Source of the DNA: Nitrospirota bacterium | Lineage (GTDB): Bacteria; Nitrospirota; Thermodesulfovibrionia; JACRGW01 | NCBI GenBank assembly: GCA_016212195.1 | Contig: JACRGW010000004.1 | Span: 1-7,442 of the forward strand | Direction of reading: 5' to 3' | Length of the DNA: 7,442 nt | Shown: piece by piece, positions 1 to 4,858 of the stretch | Numbering within the stretch: the first letter of the stretch is position 1 | Layout of the letters: every line of letters starts with the position of its first letter | Position numbers and translations under genes: made by a program | The notes under the pieces: model-generated | The model's input: the letters and a program-made list of their open reading frames with translations, nothing else | Databases searched by the model: none | Told to the model about the DNA's origin: nothing

Positions 1-1
1 A

Positions 2-82
2 AGTGAAAAGTTTGTTGATGAATTAGAAAGGTTATGCGAAAACTTTTCTATTGAAAAAGATTATTTGTTTACTTTCAAATAA
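2..82 (+). CDS. C-terminal 26 codons of an unidentified protein, 5' truncated by the window edge
   Basis: An open frame enters from the left edge and stops at TAA (80-82). The visible tail is charged (SEKFVDELERL at its start, DYLFTFK at its end). I do not recognise a family from 26 residues. The frame continues without further stops to 418, so this stop might be a nonsense mutation within one longer gene rather than a natural end. It is one of only two plus-strand coding candidates in the window, so it belongs to a different transcription unit from the minus-strand operon. Confidence 0.35.
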   Translation, partial: SEKFVDELERLCENFSIEKDYLFTFK

Positions 83-184
83 AGGCAGGGAAGACATTAT
101 CAGAGCTCAAGTCAAAACGGCAAGAACAAGCGTAAGTTTACAGGAGGCACGAGAGGCGGCGTAGATAGATACTATAAGTCTGGC

Positions 185-418
185 GTGAAGGAATATACTC
201 AATCACCAAAAACCTCAGATGTAATTATCGGCTTACATTCAATCGGCAAAGATTCATTCGAACTATTTTTTGTCCCAACAATTGTAGTTGAGCGCTTATC
301 ACAAAAAAGTATTTCACTAAATAGAATCAGCGCCCTGAAAAATAACTATGACATATTGGAAAACTGTAAAAACAAGGATTACGCAATTAATAAGTGTAAA
401 GAATATGGAATTATTTAA
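185..418 (+). CDS. hypothetical protein or C-terminal remnant of a disrupted gene
   Basis: This is a 77-codon frame from GTG at 185 to TAA at 416-418. I do not recognise the family. The frame is actually open from 83, directly after the TAA at 80-82, and residues encoded from 83 to 184 (for example KFTGGTRGGVDRYYKSG) look protein-like. No ATG, GTG or TTG occurs in frame before 185, and there is no Shine-Dalgarno sequence near 185; an AGGAGG at 142-147 is about 38 bases away. The simplest reading is the 3' part of a gene whose 5' part was lost or broken by the stop at 80-82. It could also be a short genuine protein. No transmembrane segment or catalytic motif is evident. Confidence 0.3.
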   Translation: MKEYTQSPKTSDVIIGLHSIGKDSFELFFVPTIVVERLSQKSISLNRISALKNNYDILENCKNKDYAINKCKEYGII

Positions 419-499
419 TTTCTATAAGAATGGGCAGATGTAACTATACTAAAAGAATTTCTGCGACGCCCCCATTTAAAAATATAAATAATGTTTGCT

Positions 500-577
500 C
501 GGTTTCCCGAAAATCCCGATTTATCGGAATTCGGGAGAAGGAGGATGGAAGCCCTGAGTGAAGGGAAGGGTAAGCCG
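500..577. repeat. nested inverted repeats, possible branched RNA fold
   Basis: The best part is a nested hairpin at 505-536: TCCCGAA (505-511) pairs with TTCGGGA (530-536), and inside it CCGAT (516-520) pairs with ATCGG (523-527). A second small stem follows, CCCT (552-555) with AGGG (562-565). CGGTTT (500-505) can pair with AAGCCG (572-577) to enclose both as a three-way junction; base 505 is used by both helices, so one end pair must open. It lies between the plus-strand remnant and the 3' end of the first GIY-YIG gene. Function is unknown. It could be a dispersed palindromic repeat or a convergent terminator, although there is no clear T-tract. Confidence 0.4.
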
Positions 578-606
578 AATCAAATGTTGATCGTAAAATA
601 GAACGG

Positions 607-873
607 TTAAATCAAAGCGTTTTTCTCAAAATATATACACAACTGCTTTTTGATATACCTTTTACCAGAACCACTTTTTAAAAATATTTCTCTATTTTCA
701 GCATCAGCTTTTTCAAGGTAAGCTTCGTAATATATGAGCCTAAGAGGACGGCGATTCTTTGTGGATTCAACTTTACCTTCATTATGTTCTGCTATCCGCC
801 GATTGATATTATTGGTATAGCCGGTATATAGCTTTCCATCTTTTTGACTATGTAGGATGTAAACGTAATACAT
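607..873 (-). CDS. small GIY-YIG nuclease-family protein (copy 1)
   Basis: This 88-residue protein is a single GIY-YIG domain of the compact UPF0213/YhbQ-like type. The two signature strands are YVYIL (residues 3-7) and YTGYT (16-20), with the conserved Arg in NINRRIAEH (R25/R26) and the catalytic-type Glu at E62 in the helix AENREIF. The usual LKSGSGKRYIK tail follows. Such proteins are metal-dependent endonucleases or nicking enzymes, but the cellular role of the stand-alone small class is mostly unknown. The ATG at 873 gives the canonical MYYVYIL start, but no clear Shine-Dalgarno sequence precedes it. It lies 163 bases downstream of tRNA-Asn, with a second GIY-YIG gene on the tRNA's other side. 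The two proteins are clearly homologous but diverged. Confidence 0.88.
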   Translation of the reverse strand: MYYVYILHSQKDGKLYTGYTNNINRRIAEHNEGKVESTKNRRPLRLIYYEAYLEKADAENREIFLKSGSGKRYIKKQLCIYFEKNALI

Positions 874-893
874 AGCGTTTATTATAAAAATGT

Positions 894-943
894 CTCACAT
901 CAATTGTGAGGCATAATATTTGGGACGTATATGATTTACGTCC
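894..943. repeat. two small hairpins upstream of GIY-YIG copy 1
   Basis: CTCACA (894-899) pairs with TGTGAG (905-910) around a 5-base loop. GGACGTA (923-929) pairs with TACGTCC (937-943) around a 7-base loop. They fill the stretch between the twin hairpins after tRNA-Asn and the GIY-YIG gene. Neither has a T-tract that would mark an intrinsic terminator. They may be the leader structure of the GIY-YIG transcript or decayed dispersed repeats. Confidence 0.4.
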
Positions 944-971
944 TCTATGTCATTCCCTTGGAATTTAGAAA

Positions 972-1036
972 CTGACACGTAAAACTCGCAACGCTCGTCA
1001 CGTGTCAGCCCGTGATCCCGAAGGGATTTTACGGGC
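972..1036. repeat. twin hairpin element directly after the tRNA-Asn CCA end
   Basis: Two stem-loops abut and share one base. The first, at 1008-1036, is nested: GCCCGT (1008-1013) with ACGGGC (1031-1036) enclosing TCCC-GAA-GGGA (1016-1026). The second, at 972-1008, has CTGACACGT (972-980) with ACGTGTCAG (1000-1008) around a 19-base loop. The element begins on the base after the encoded CCA of tRNA-Asn. On the transcribed strand the hairpins would therefore form immediately 3' of the tRNA and could affect termination or 3' processing. It looks like a dispersed palindromic repeat; no transposase is associated. Confidence 0.6.
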
Positions 1037-1112
1037 TGGCTCCCCGGGCCGGACTCGAACCAGCGACAGGGTGGTTAACAGCCACCTGCTCTACCTGCTG
1101 AGCTACCGGGGA
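1037..1112 (-). tRNA. tRNA-Asn(GTT), complete with encoded CCA
   Basis: This 76-nt tRNA decodes AAC and AAU. Acceptor TCCCCGG pairs with CCGGGGA, followed by discriminator G and an encoded CCA. The D-stem is GCTC/GAGC. Anticodon stem GGTGG/CCACC holds the loop CTGTTAA, giving anticodon GTT. The T-loop is TTCGAGT. All arms pair, so the gene looks functional. Its first 38 bases also serve as the 3' end of the upstream GIY-YIG reading frame, whose TAA stop is the last three bases of this anticodon loop. A diverged, truncated copy of the same 5' half lies at 1349-1406. Confidence 0.95.
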
Positions 1113-1347
1113 ATGTCTTATTAATAAATTCTCTTCCTGTGCCAGATTTTAAATATTTTTCCCTTTTTCTTGCAGATACCCTATCTATAAACTTTTCTTT
1201 ATAGATTAATTCATACGGCCTATGCCCTTTCGTATATTTAGAATCGCCATAATTATGGTTTTGTAATCTCTGTTCAGGGTCTTTTGAAATTCCCACGTAA
1301 ATACTACCATCTTTTAGGCTTCTCAGTATGTATACGAAATAATTCAT
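1075..1347 (-). CDS. small GIY-YIG nuclease-family protein (copy 2) with tRNA-encoded C-terminus
   Basis: This 90-residue GIY-YIG protein has signature strands YFVYIL (residues 3-8) and YVGIS (17-21), conserved R27, and catalytic-type E63 in KREKYLK. The domain is essentially complete by residue 78 (GREFINKT). Residues 79-90 (FPGSSAGRAGGC) and the stop codon are read from the sense strand of the 5' half of tRNA-Asn, with TAA falling in the anticodon loop. I chose the ATG at 1347, which gives the family-like start MNYFVYIL; a GTG at 1359 lies inside the upstream tRNA fragment. Upstream the ATG follows GTTAAG, which is the anticodon loop of the truncated tRNA-Asn copy plus one base. The anticodon stem GGTGG, 8 bases before the ATG, could act as a weak Shine-Dalgarno sequence. 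The arrangement suggests a tRNA-targeting mobile ORF; that is inference. Confidence 0.85.
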   Translation of the reverse strand: MNYFVYILRSLKDGSIYVGISKDPEQRLQNHNYGDSKYTKGHRPYELIYKEKFIDRVSARKREKYLKSGTGREFINKTFPGSSAGRAGGC

Positions 1348-1348
1348 C

Positions 1349-1406
1349 TTAACAGCCACCCGCTCCCTGCCTGCCGGCAGGCAGGTACCGACTGAGCTAC
1401 CGGGGA
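1349..1406 (-). pseudogene. truncated tRNA-Asn(GTT): 5' half only, D-loop interrupted by a palindrome
   Basis: The sequence matches the 5' 38 bases of the intact tRNA-Asn in acceptor strand TCCCCGG, D-arm, anticodon 5' stem GGTGG and loop CTGTTAA. It then changes after the loop into the GIY-YIG start region. Removing the 20-base insert at 1366-1385 leaves 38 bases, exactly the length of the intact 5' half, with three differences (two in the D-loop, one at position 26). There is no 3' half, so it cannot make a tRNA. The divergence means this is not a very recent duplication, or that the two halves come from different tRNA alleles. Confidence 0.85.
1366..1385. repeat. perfect 20-bp palindrome inserted in the D-loop of the tRNA-Asn fragment
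   Basis: CCTGCCTGCCGGCAGGCAGG equals its own reverse complement over all 20 bases. It interrupts the D-arm between GGTA and GAGC, which are contiguous in the intact tRNA-Asn. It is very GC-rich compared with its surroundings. It looks like a miniature palindromic insertion, and no other copy is visible in this window. Confidence 0.85.
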
Positions 1407-1451
1407 ATGAGATGAATTAAAATCACAGGGTAGTAATAAAAATAATTCCTC

Positions 1452-1478
1452 TTTCTCAACTTAAAGAGAAACTTTTTC
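1452..1478. terminator. weak hairpin between recR and the tRNA-Asn region
   Basis: TTTCTC (1452-1457) pairs with GAGAAA (1466-1471) around an 8-base loop, flanked by CTTTTTC on the plus side and AT-rich sequence on the minus side. It lies about 70 bases beyond the recR stop codon, in the only spacer between the operon and the tRNA-Asn/GIY-YIG block. It could terminate the recR transcript, but the stem is only 6 AT-rich pairs. The rest of 1407-1544 shows nothing else I can support. Confidence 0.25.
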
Positions 1479-1544
1479 AACGCTCTTTATATGATTCTTA
1501 ATTTGAAGTTAACACAAGGCAGTTATCTTTGGCAAGGATTTTTA

Positions 1545-2141
1545 TTATATCTCTCTTCTACCTTCAAGGGCCTTTGTTAGTGTAACCTCATCAGCAAACT
1601 CAAGGTCTCCCCCCATGGGTAGTCCATAGGCAAGTCTCGTGACCTTTATTCCCAGCGGCCTTATTATCCTTGAGATGTATAAGGCTGTAGCCTCACCTTT
1701 TGTATTTGGATTTGTTGCAATAATTACTTCCTCAACACCCTCTTTTTCTATACGGTGGAGGAGTTCTTTAACCCTTATATCTTCAGGCCCTATACCGTCT
1801 AAAGGAGAAAGTGCTCCGAGGAGAACATGATAGAGCCCCTGATATTGCTTCGTCCTCTCTATGGCGTAAAGATCGCTTGGTTCTTCCACAACACATATCT
1901 TCTTCTGGTCTCTTCTGCTATCCTTACATATTTCACAAATCTCATCTTCTGTAATATTATTGCAGTTGGAGCAGTACCTCCCTTTATCCTTAAGATCTAT
2001 AATTGCATGGGCAATCGACTTTGCCTCCTCAGCAGGCATTCCGAGGATGAAAAAGGCTAATCGCTGGGCTGTCTTCTGTCCAATGCCCGGAAGTCTTGTG
2101 AGCTCCTGTATAACCCTTTTCAGTACACCATCTGAATTCAT
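1545..2141 (-). CDS. recR: recombination mediator protein RecR
   Basis: This 198-residue protein is the usual RecR length. Domains in order are an N-terminal helix-hairpin-helix (LTRLPGIGQKTAQRLAF, about residues 14-30), a four-Cys zinc site (C57, C60, C69, C72), a Toprim domain starting at VVEEPSD (84-90) and containing NPNTKGEATALY, and a C-terminal segment YGLPMGGDLEFADEVTL. With RecF and RecO, RecR loads RecA at single-strand gaps during recombinational repair in the cytoplasm. The ATG at 2141 gives the standard start and is preceded by GAGGG about 7 bases upstream. It is the last gene of the dnaX-ybaB-recR operon, 35 bases after ybaB. Confidence 0.97.
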   Translation of the reverse strand: MNSDGVLKRVIQELTRLPGIGQKTAQRLAFFILGMPAEEAKSIAHAIIDLKDKGRYCSNCNNITEDEICEICKDSRRDQKKICVVEEPSDLYAIERTKQYQGLYHVLLGALSPLDGIGPEDIRVKELLHRIEKEGVEEVIIATNPNTKGEATALYISRIIRPLGIKVTRLAYGLPMGGDLEFADEVTLTKALEGRREI

Positions 2142-2176
2142 TAATTACCCTCTCATTTTACTAACGAAACTAAAAA

Positions 2177-2494
2177 TTAAAAAAGCCCTGGTATTCTGAG
2201 CCCTCCTGTTAACCTTCCCATTTCTTCCTTCATCATCTCCTGTGACTTCTTCAACGCCTCGTTAACAGCTGCAATAATTAAATCCTGAAGCATCTCTATA
2301 TCTTGAGGATTTACTACCTCTGACTCTATCTTAATAGAAATGATTTCTCCACGACCATTAGCCACAACACTTACCATGCCTCCACCTGAAGCAGCCTCTA
2401 CTGTTTTAGCCCCTGCTTCCTCCTGAACCTTTGCCATCTGTTCTTGAAGCATCTGCGCCTGCTTCATTATATCTCCCAACATTTTCTTAGACAT
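2177..2494 (-). CDS. ybaB: YbaB/EbfC family nucleoid-associated protein
   Basis: This 105-residue protein is the normal length for the family. It opens with MLGDIMKQAQMLQEQMAKVQ, the typical long first helix, then a small beta sheet (TVEAASGGGMVSVVANGRGEI) and a second long helix ending in a glycine-rich tail (GGLRIPGLF). YbaB forms DNA-binding dimers and is nearly always encoded between dnaX and recR. I start at the ATG at 2494: it lies one base after the dnaX stop codon, with GGAGG five bases upstream (inside the end of dnaX), which indicates translational coupling. In-frame ATGs at 2518 and 2506 would overlap dnaX and lack that spacing. Confidence 0.95.
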   Translation of the reverse strand: MSKKMLGDIMKQAQMLQEQMAKVQEEAGAKTVEAASGGGMVSVVANGRGEIISIKIESEVVNPQDIEMLQDLIIAAVNEALKKSQEMMKEEMGRLTGGLRIPGLF

Positions 2495-2495
2495 C

Positions 2496-4136
2496 TTATC
2501 CTCCATCCTTTTCTTCAAGACCTTCTATAGGTTTCACATCTACCAGTTTCCCCTCAAAGATATCAAGGGTTTTTCTAAGAAGTGGATCCTGAAGGGCCTC
2601 TTCTCTTATATCCTTATTCTTCATGCGGACTTTGGTTAAATTATTCCCCTCCATAGAAAGAATATTTATCTTAACCTCTCTGTGACATATATCTGCAGCG
2701 GTCTCTGTGATCTTCTTCATCGCCTTCTTTACAGAATCAATAAATATCGTTGCACCACCATTAAAACCTATAGTTAATTTGTCATCATCAAATCCAACAA
2801 AGACAGCCTTTTCCAGCTTGGAACCAAGTGGTTGATTTTGCTTCTTTACGGATTCAACTATTTTCTCCCACTTCTCCTTACCATCTATCTGGGACCCTGC
2901 TGATGTTTCTATCGGGGTTTCTACTCTATGTAACGAGTCATTGTTTGTCTCTGGTTTCTGGTCTTTTGTCTCTATAATCTCAGCTACCCCTCCGAGGCCT
3001 GCCTCAATATCAGAAATCTTCTTGATAATTCTATCGATGGATAATATAGCTTTAATCTGTGATGCCTTCACGAGGGCCATTTCTAAAAGAAATCTTGGAT
3101 TGGTGCTTGTGCGGATATCTCCCTCAAGTCTTAAGAATAAATTGAAAAGGAGTTCCAGGGGTTCTAAGGGAACATCTGTTACTTCCTGTTTCATCTCGGC
3201 AATATCTTCCTCTGGTAGATCAATTAACGCATCTGGCTTCTCAGCTATCTTTACCATAATAAGGTTCCTTACATGTTCTGTCATATCCTTTGAAAACTGC
3301 CTGAGATCCTGACCCTTTGCTACCAGATCATCTAAGAGCGCTATCGCCTTCCCGGGTTCCTTCGAGAGAATCGCCTTTGAGAAGTTCCTTAAAATATCCT
3401 GGTCTGCTATTCCAAGGATAGTTATCAGATCTTCATCCCTTACCTCGTTGCCTCCAAAGGCGACAACCTGATCCAGAAGGCTTAAGGCATCCCTCAGACT
3501 TCCCTCCGCCGCCCTGCCTATTAATGAAAACCCCTTATCTGTAATAAAAATTCCTTCCTCCTTTGTTACCTTCCTCAGTCTGTCCACAATCTCCTGTTGA
3601 GGGATTCTACGAAAATCGAAGTGCTGACACCTTGAAAAAAAAGTGGCTGGTATTTTATGAGGCTCAGTTGTTGCAAAGATAAATACCACATGGGAAGGAG
3701 GCTCCTCGAGAGTCTTAAGAAGGGCATTAAATGCAGACATGGAGAGCATATGAACCTCATCTATGATATATATCTTTGCCATTCCCTTTGAAGGGGCATA
3801 TTTAACATTCTCTCTCAGTTCTCTCACATCTTCAACGCTTGTATTCGATGCACCATCTATTTCGATTACATCCATCGAATTCCCATCTGTGATCTCTTTA
3901 CAGGAATAACACTCTCCGCAGGGTTCAGGAGTTGGCCCCTTCTCACAGTTTATTGCCTTAGCCAAGACCCTCGCAGTAGTAGTCTTACCAACCCCTCTTG
4001 GTCCTGAGAATATAAAGGCATGTGCCAATCTTTTGGTAATAATAGCGTTCTTCAGGGTCTGGGTTACATTTTTCTGTCCCACTACCTCATCGAAACCCTG
4101 GGGTCTCCACTTTCTTGCAAGAACAAGATAGCTCAT
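2496..4136 (-). CDS. dnaX: DNA polymerase III subunits gamma/tau (clamp loader ATPase)
   Basis: This 546-residue AAA+ ATPase loads the beta sliding clamp during replication. The start MSYLVLARKWRPQGFDEVVGQ is canonical. Walker A is GPRGVGKT (45-52). The zinc module has C64, C73, C76 and C79. Walker B is IYIIDE (122-127), sensor 1 is ATTE (155-158) and the arginine-finger SRC motif is at 168-170. Sensor 2 lies in GSLRDALSLLDQ. Domain III and a tau-like C-terminal segment follow. I saw no A-AAA-AAG slippery site for gamma production. The start codon has no Shine-Dalgarno sequence; instead the palindrome AACTTATAAGTT (4137-4148) abuts it, the edge of a heptad array that forms the leader downstream of the SRP RNA gene. 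Confidence 0.97.
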   Translation of the reverse strand: MSYLVLARKWRPQGFDEVVGQKNVTQTLKNAIITKRLAHAFIFSGPRGVGKTTTARVLAKAINCEKGPTPEPCGECYSCKEITDGNSMDVIEIDGASNTSVEDVRELRENVKYAPSKGMAKIYIIDEVHMLSMSAFNALLKTLEEPPSHVVFIFATTEPHKIPATFFSRCQHFDFRRIPQQEIVDRLRKVTKEEGIFITDKGFSLIGRAAEGSLRDALSLLDQVVAFGGNEVRDEDLITILGIADQDILRNFSKAILSKEPGKAIALLDDLVAKGQDLRQFSKDMTEHVRNLIMVKIAEKPDALIDLPEEDIAEMKQEVTDVPLEPLELLFNLFLRLEGDIRTSTNPRFLLEMALVKASQIKAILSIDRIIKKISDIEAGLGGVAEIIETKDQKPETNNDSLHRVETPIETSAGSQIDGKEKWEKIVESVKKQNQPLGSKLEKAVFVGFDDDKLTIGFNGGATIFIDSVKKAMKKITETAADICHREVKINILSMEGNNLTKVRMKNKDIREEALQDPLLRKTLDIFEGKLVDVKPIEGLEEKDGG

Positions 4137-4234
4137 AACTTATAAGTTTATAGTTAATCTCGTTAAAAGTTAAAGTAAGTCTTGTCTTCCCCTCTTAACT
4201 CCGAACTCTCAACTCCTAACTTTACGCTCTACTC
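4137..4234. repeat. heptad inverted array A (dnaX/ffs spacer)
   Basis: The right arm has ACT at 4198, 4205, 4212 and 4219, exactly 7 bases apart (heptads such as ACTCCGA, ACTCTCA and ACTCCTA). The left arm has AGT at 4145 and 4152 and then decays, with AGT at 4168, 4174 and 4178 out of phase. It forms the leader of dnaX and includes the 12-base palindrome AACTTATAAGTT beside the start codon. It is the most degenerate left arm of the seven arrays. Confidence 0.6.
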
Positions 4235-4240
4235 TCTTTT

Positions 4241-4361
4241 TGCAACCGGGGTTTGACAGGTTAACCTGCGGCACCCGGAATTTCCTGCTTACCGTTGCTT
4301 CCTTCCGGATCTGGCGGGGTTTGCAGATTCCACTGCACAGGACCCAACGTCCCCGGCTGCA
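4241..4361 (-). ncRNA. ffs: bacterial SRP RNA (4.5S type)
   Basis: The minus strand contains the SRP core CCGGAAGGAAGCA (GGAA tetraloop plus the asymmetric loop bound by the Ffh M domain), read from 4294-4306. The ends close as an 11-bp stem: TGCAGCCGGGG at the 5' end (4351-4361) with CCCCGGTTGCA at the 3' end (4241-4251). The length of about 121 nt fits the short, Alu-less form. With Ffh and FtsY this RNA targets ribosomes making membrane and secreted proteins. The location directly upstream of dnaX is conserved in many bacteria. The ends are set by the pairing and may be off by several bases. Confidence 0.92.
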
Positions 4362-4368
4362 GAAAAAC

Positions 4369-4444
4369 AGTGAACAGTAATTAGTATTTAGTCGTTAGTT
4401 GCAATTTTTTAAAACTATCCAGTATTCACTGATACCTATCAACT
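4369..4444. repeat. heptad inverted array B (ffs/tRNA-Ser(GGA) spacer)
   Basis: AGT occurs at 4369, 4376, 4383, 4390 and 4397, five perfect 7-base steps. The complementary arm has ACT at 4414, 4428 and 4442 in one phase, with near matches at 4421 and 4435. It lies between the CCA end of tRNA-Ser(GGA) and the SRP RNA gene, so a common transcript would fold it into an imperfect hairpin. Confidence 0.8.
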
Positions 4445-4454
4445 GTCTTTTAAA

Positions 4455-4548
4455 TGGCGGAGAGGGTGGGATTTGAACCCACGAGGAACCTTTTAAAGCC
4501 CCTACACGATTTCCAGTCGTGCTCCTTCGGCCTCTCGGACACCTCTCC
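4455..4548 (-). tRNA. tRNA-Ser(GGA)
   Basis: This 94-nt class II tRNA decodes UCC and UCU. Acceptor GGAGAGG pairs with CCTCTCC, followed by G and encoded CCA. Anticodon stem CACGA/TCGTG holds the loop CTGGAAA, giving anticodon GGA. A long variable arm (AGGGGCTTTAAAAGGTTCCT) is typical of serine tRNAs, the identity element read by SerS. The T-loop is TTCAAAT. It is the last tRNA before ffs. Confidence 0.95.
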
Positions 4549-4557
4549 CTTTACTAC

Positions 4558-4633
4558 AGTGAACAGTTATTAGTGAATAGTTTTCAGTTAAATTCTTTAA
4601 ATACTAACAACTGATCACTGTTCACTATTCACT
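4558..4633. repeat. heptad inverted array C (tRNA-Ser(GGA)/tRNA-Ser(CGA) spacer)
   Basis: This is the cleanest array. AGT occurs at 4558, 4565, 4572, 4579 and 4586, and ACT at 4603, 4610, 4617, 4624 and 4631. All ten triplets are in a strict 7-base rhythm, symmetric about 4595.5. The outer heptads AGTGAAC and TTCACTG complement each other. The inner four bases vary, so the hairpin is imperfect while the triplets are invariant. Confidence 0.88.
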
Positions 4634-4641
4634 GATTTTAG

Positions 4642-4729
4642 TGGCGGAAGGAGCAGGATTCGAACCTGCGATCCCTAATGGGATAACGGTTTTCGAGACC
4701 GCCGCCTTCAACCTCTCGGCCATCCTTCC
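4642..4729 (-). tRNA. tRNA-Ser(CGA)
   Basis: This 88-nt class II tRNA reads UCG. Acceptor GGAAGGA pairs with TCCTTCC, then G and encoded CCA. Anticodon stem GCGGT/ACCGT holds the loop CTCGAAA, giving anticodon CGA. The variable arm TATCCCATTAGGGAT forms a stem, and T-arm GCAGG-TTCGAAT-CCTGC is perfect. A broken serine tRNA copy sharing its D-arm-to-anticodon segment lies directly upstream at 4737-4782. Confidence 0.95.
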
Positions 4730-4736
4730 AATTTTG

Positions 4737-4782
4737 GTGCGGGGTTCGAGACCGCCGCCTTCAACCTCTTGGCCACATCTCC
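4737..4782 (-). pseudogene. tRNA-Ser remnant broken in the anticodon loop
   Basis: Reading on the minus strand, a normal 5' acceptor (GGAGATG), D-arm and anticodon 5' stem (GCGGT) lead into the loop CTCGAA. The sequence then jumps to CCCCGCACC, which resembles the 3' side of a T-arm. The 3' anticodon strand, variable arm and most of the T-arm are absent, and no 3' strand matches the acceptor. The segment GAGGTTGAAGGCGGCGGTCT is shared with the adjacent intact tRNA-Ser(CGA). A deletion between TCGAA in the anticodon loop and TCGAA in a T-loop would explain the junction. Confidence 0.8.
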
Positions 4783-4793
4783 TTAAAATATAG

Positions 4794-4858
4794 AGTTAAG
4801 AGTTTAGAGTTCGGAGTTCGGTGAAAAACTCTACACTCCAAACTCAATACTCCGAACT
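4794..4858. repeat. heptad inverted array D (tRNA-Ser remnant/tadA spacer)
   Basis: AGT occurs at 4794, 4801, 4808 and 4815, and ACT at 4828, 4835, 4842, 4849 and 4856, each 7 bases apart. The heptad flavour is GAGTTCG and its complement. The array extends into tadA, providing its last codons and TGA stop (4844-4846). Its left arm closely resembles array E at 6161-6188, and both contain GGTGAA at the same relative place. Confidence 0.85.

Noticed and set aside
538..598. 18-codon ORF from ATG 545 with AAGGAGG just upstream
   Set aside because: The Shine-Dalgarno-like sequence abuts the ATG with no spacing, the peptide is unrecognised, and the sequence is better explained by the inverted-repeat structure.
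1075..1359. Group I or other self-splicing intron in the tRNA-Asn anticodon loop
   Set aside because: The 274-nt insert is almost entirely ORF with no room for a catalytic core, and the downstream tRNA is complete with its own 5' half, so no splicing is required.
1639..3312. Plus-strand ORFs opposite recR and dnaX
   Set aside because: They lie antisense to clear, full-length conserved genes and show no domain-like sequence of their own.
3635..3642. Eight-A run (T8 on the coding strand) as a programmed dnaX frameshift site
   Set aside because: It lies near residue 167, inside the ATPase domain. A shift there would truncate the protein before sensor 2 and could not yield a functional gamma subunit.
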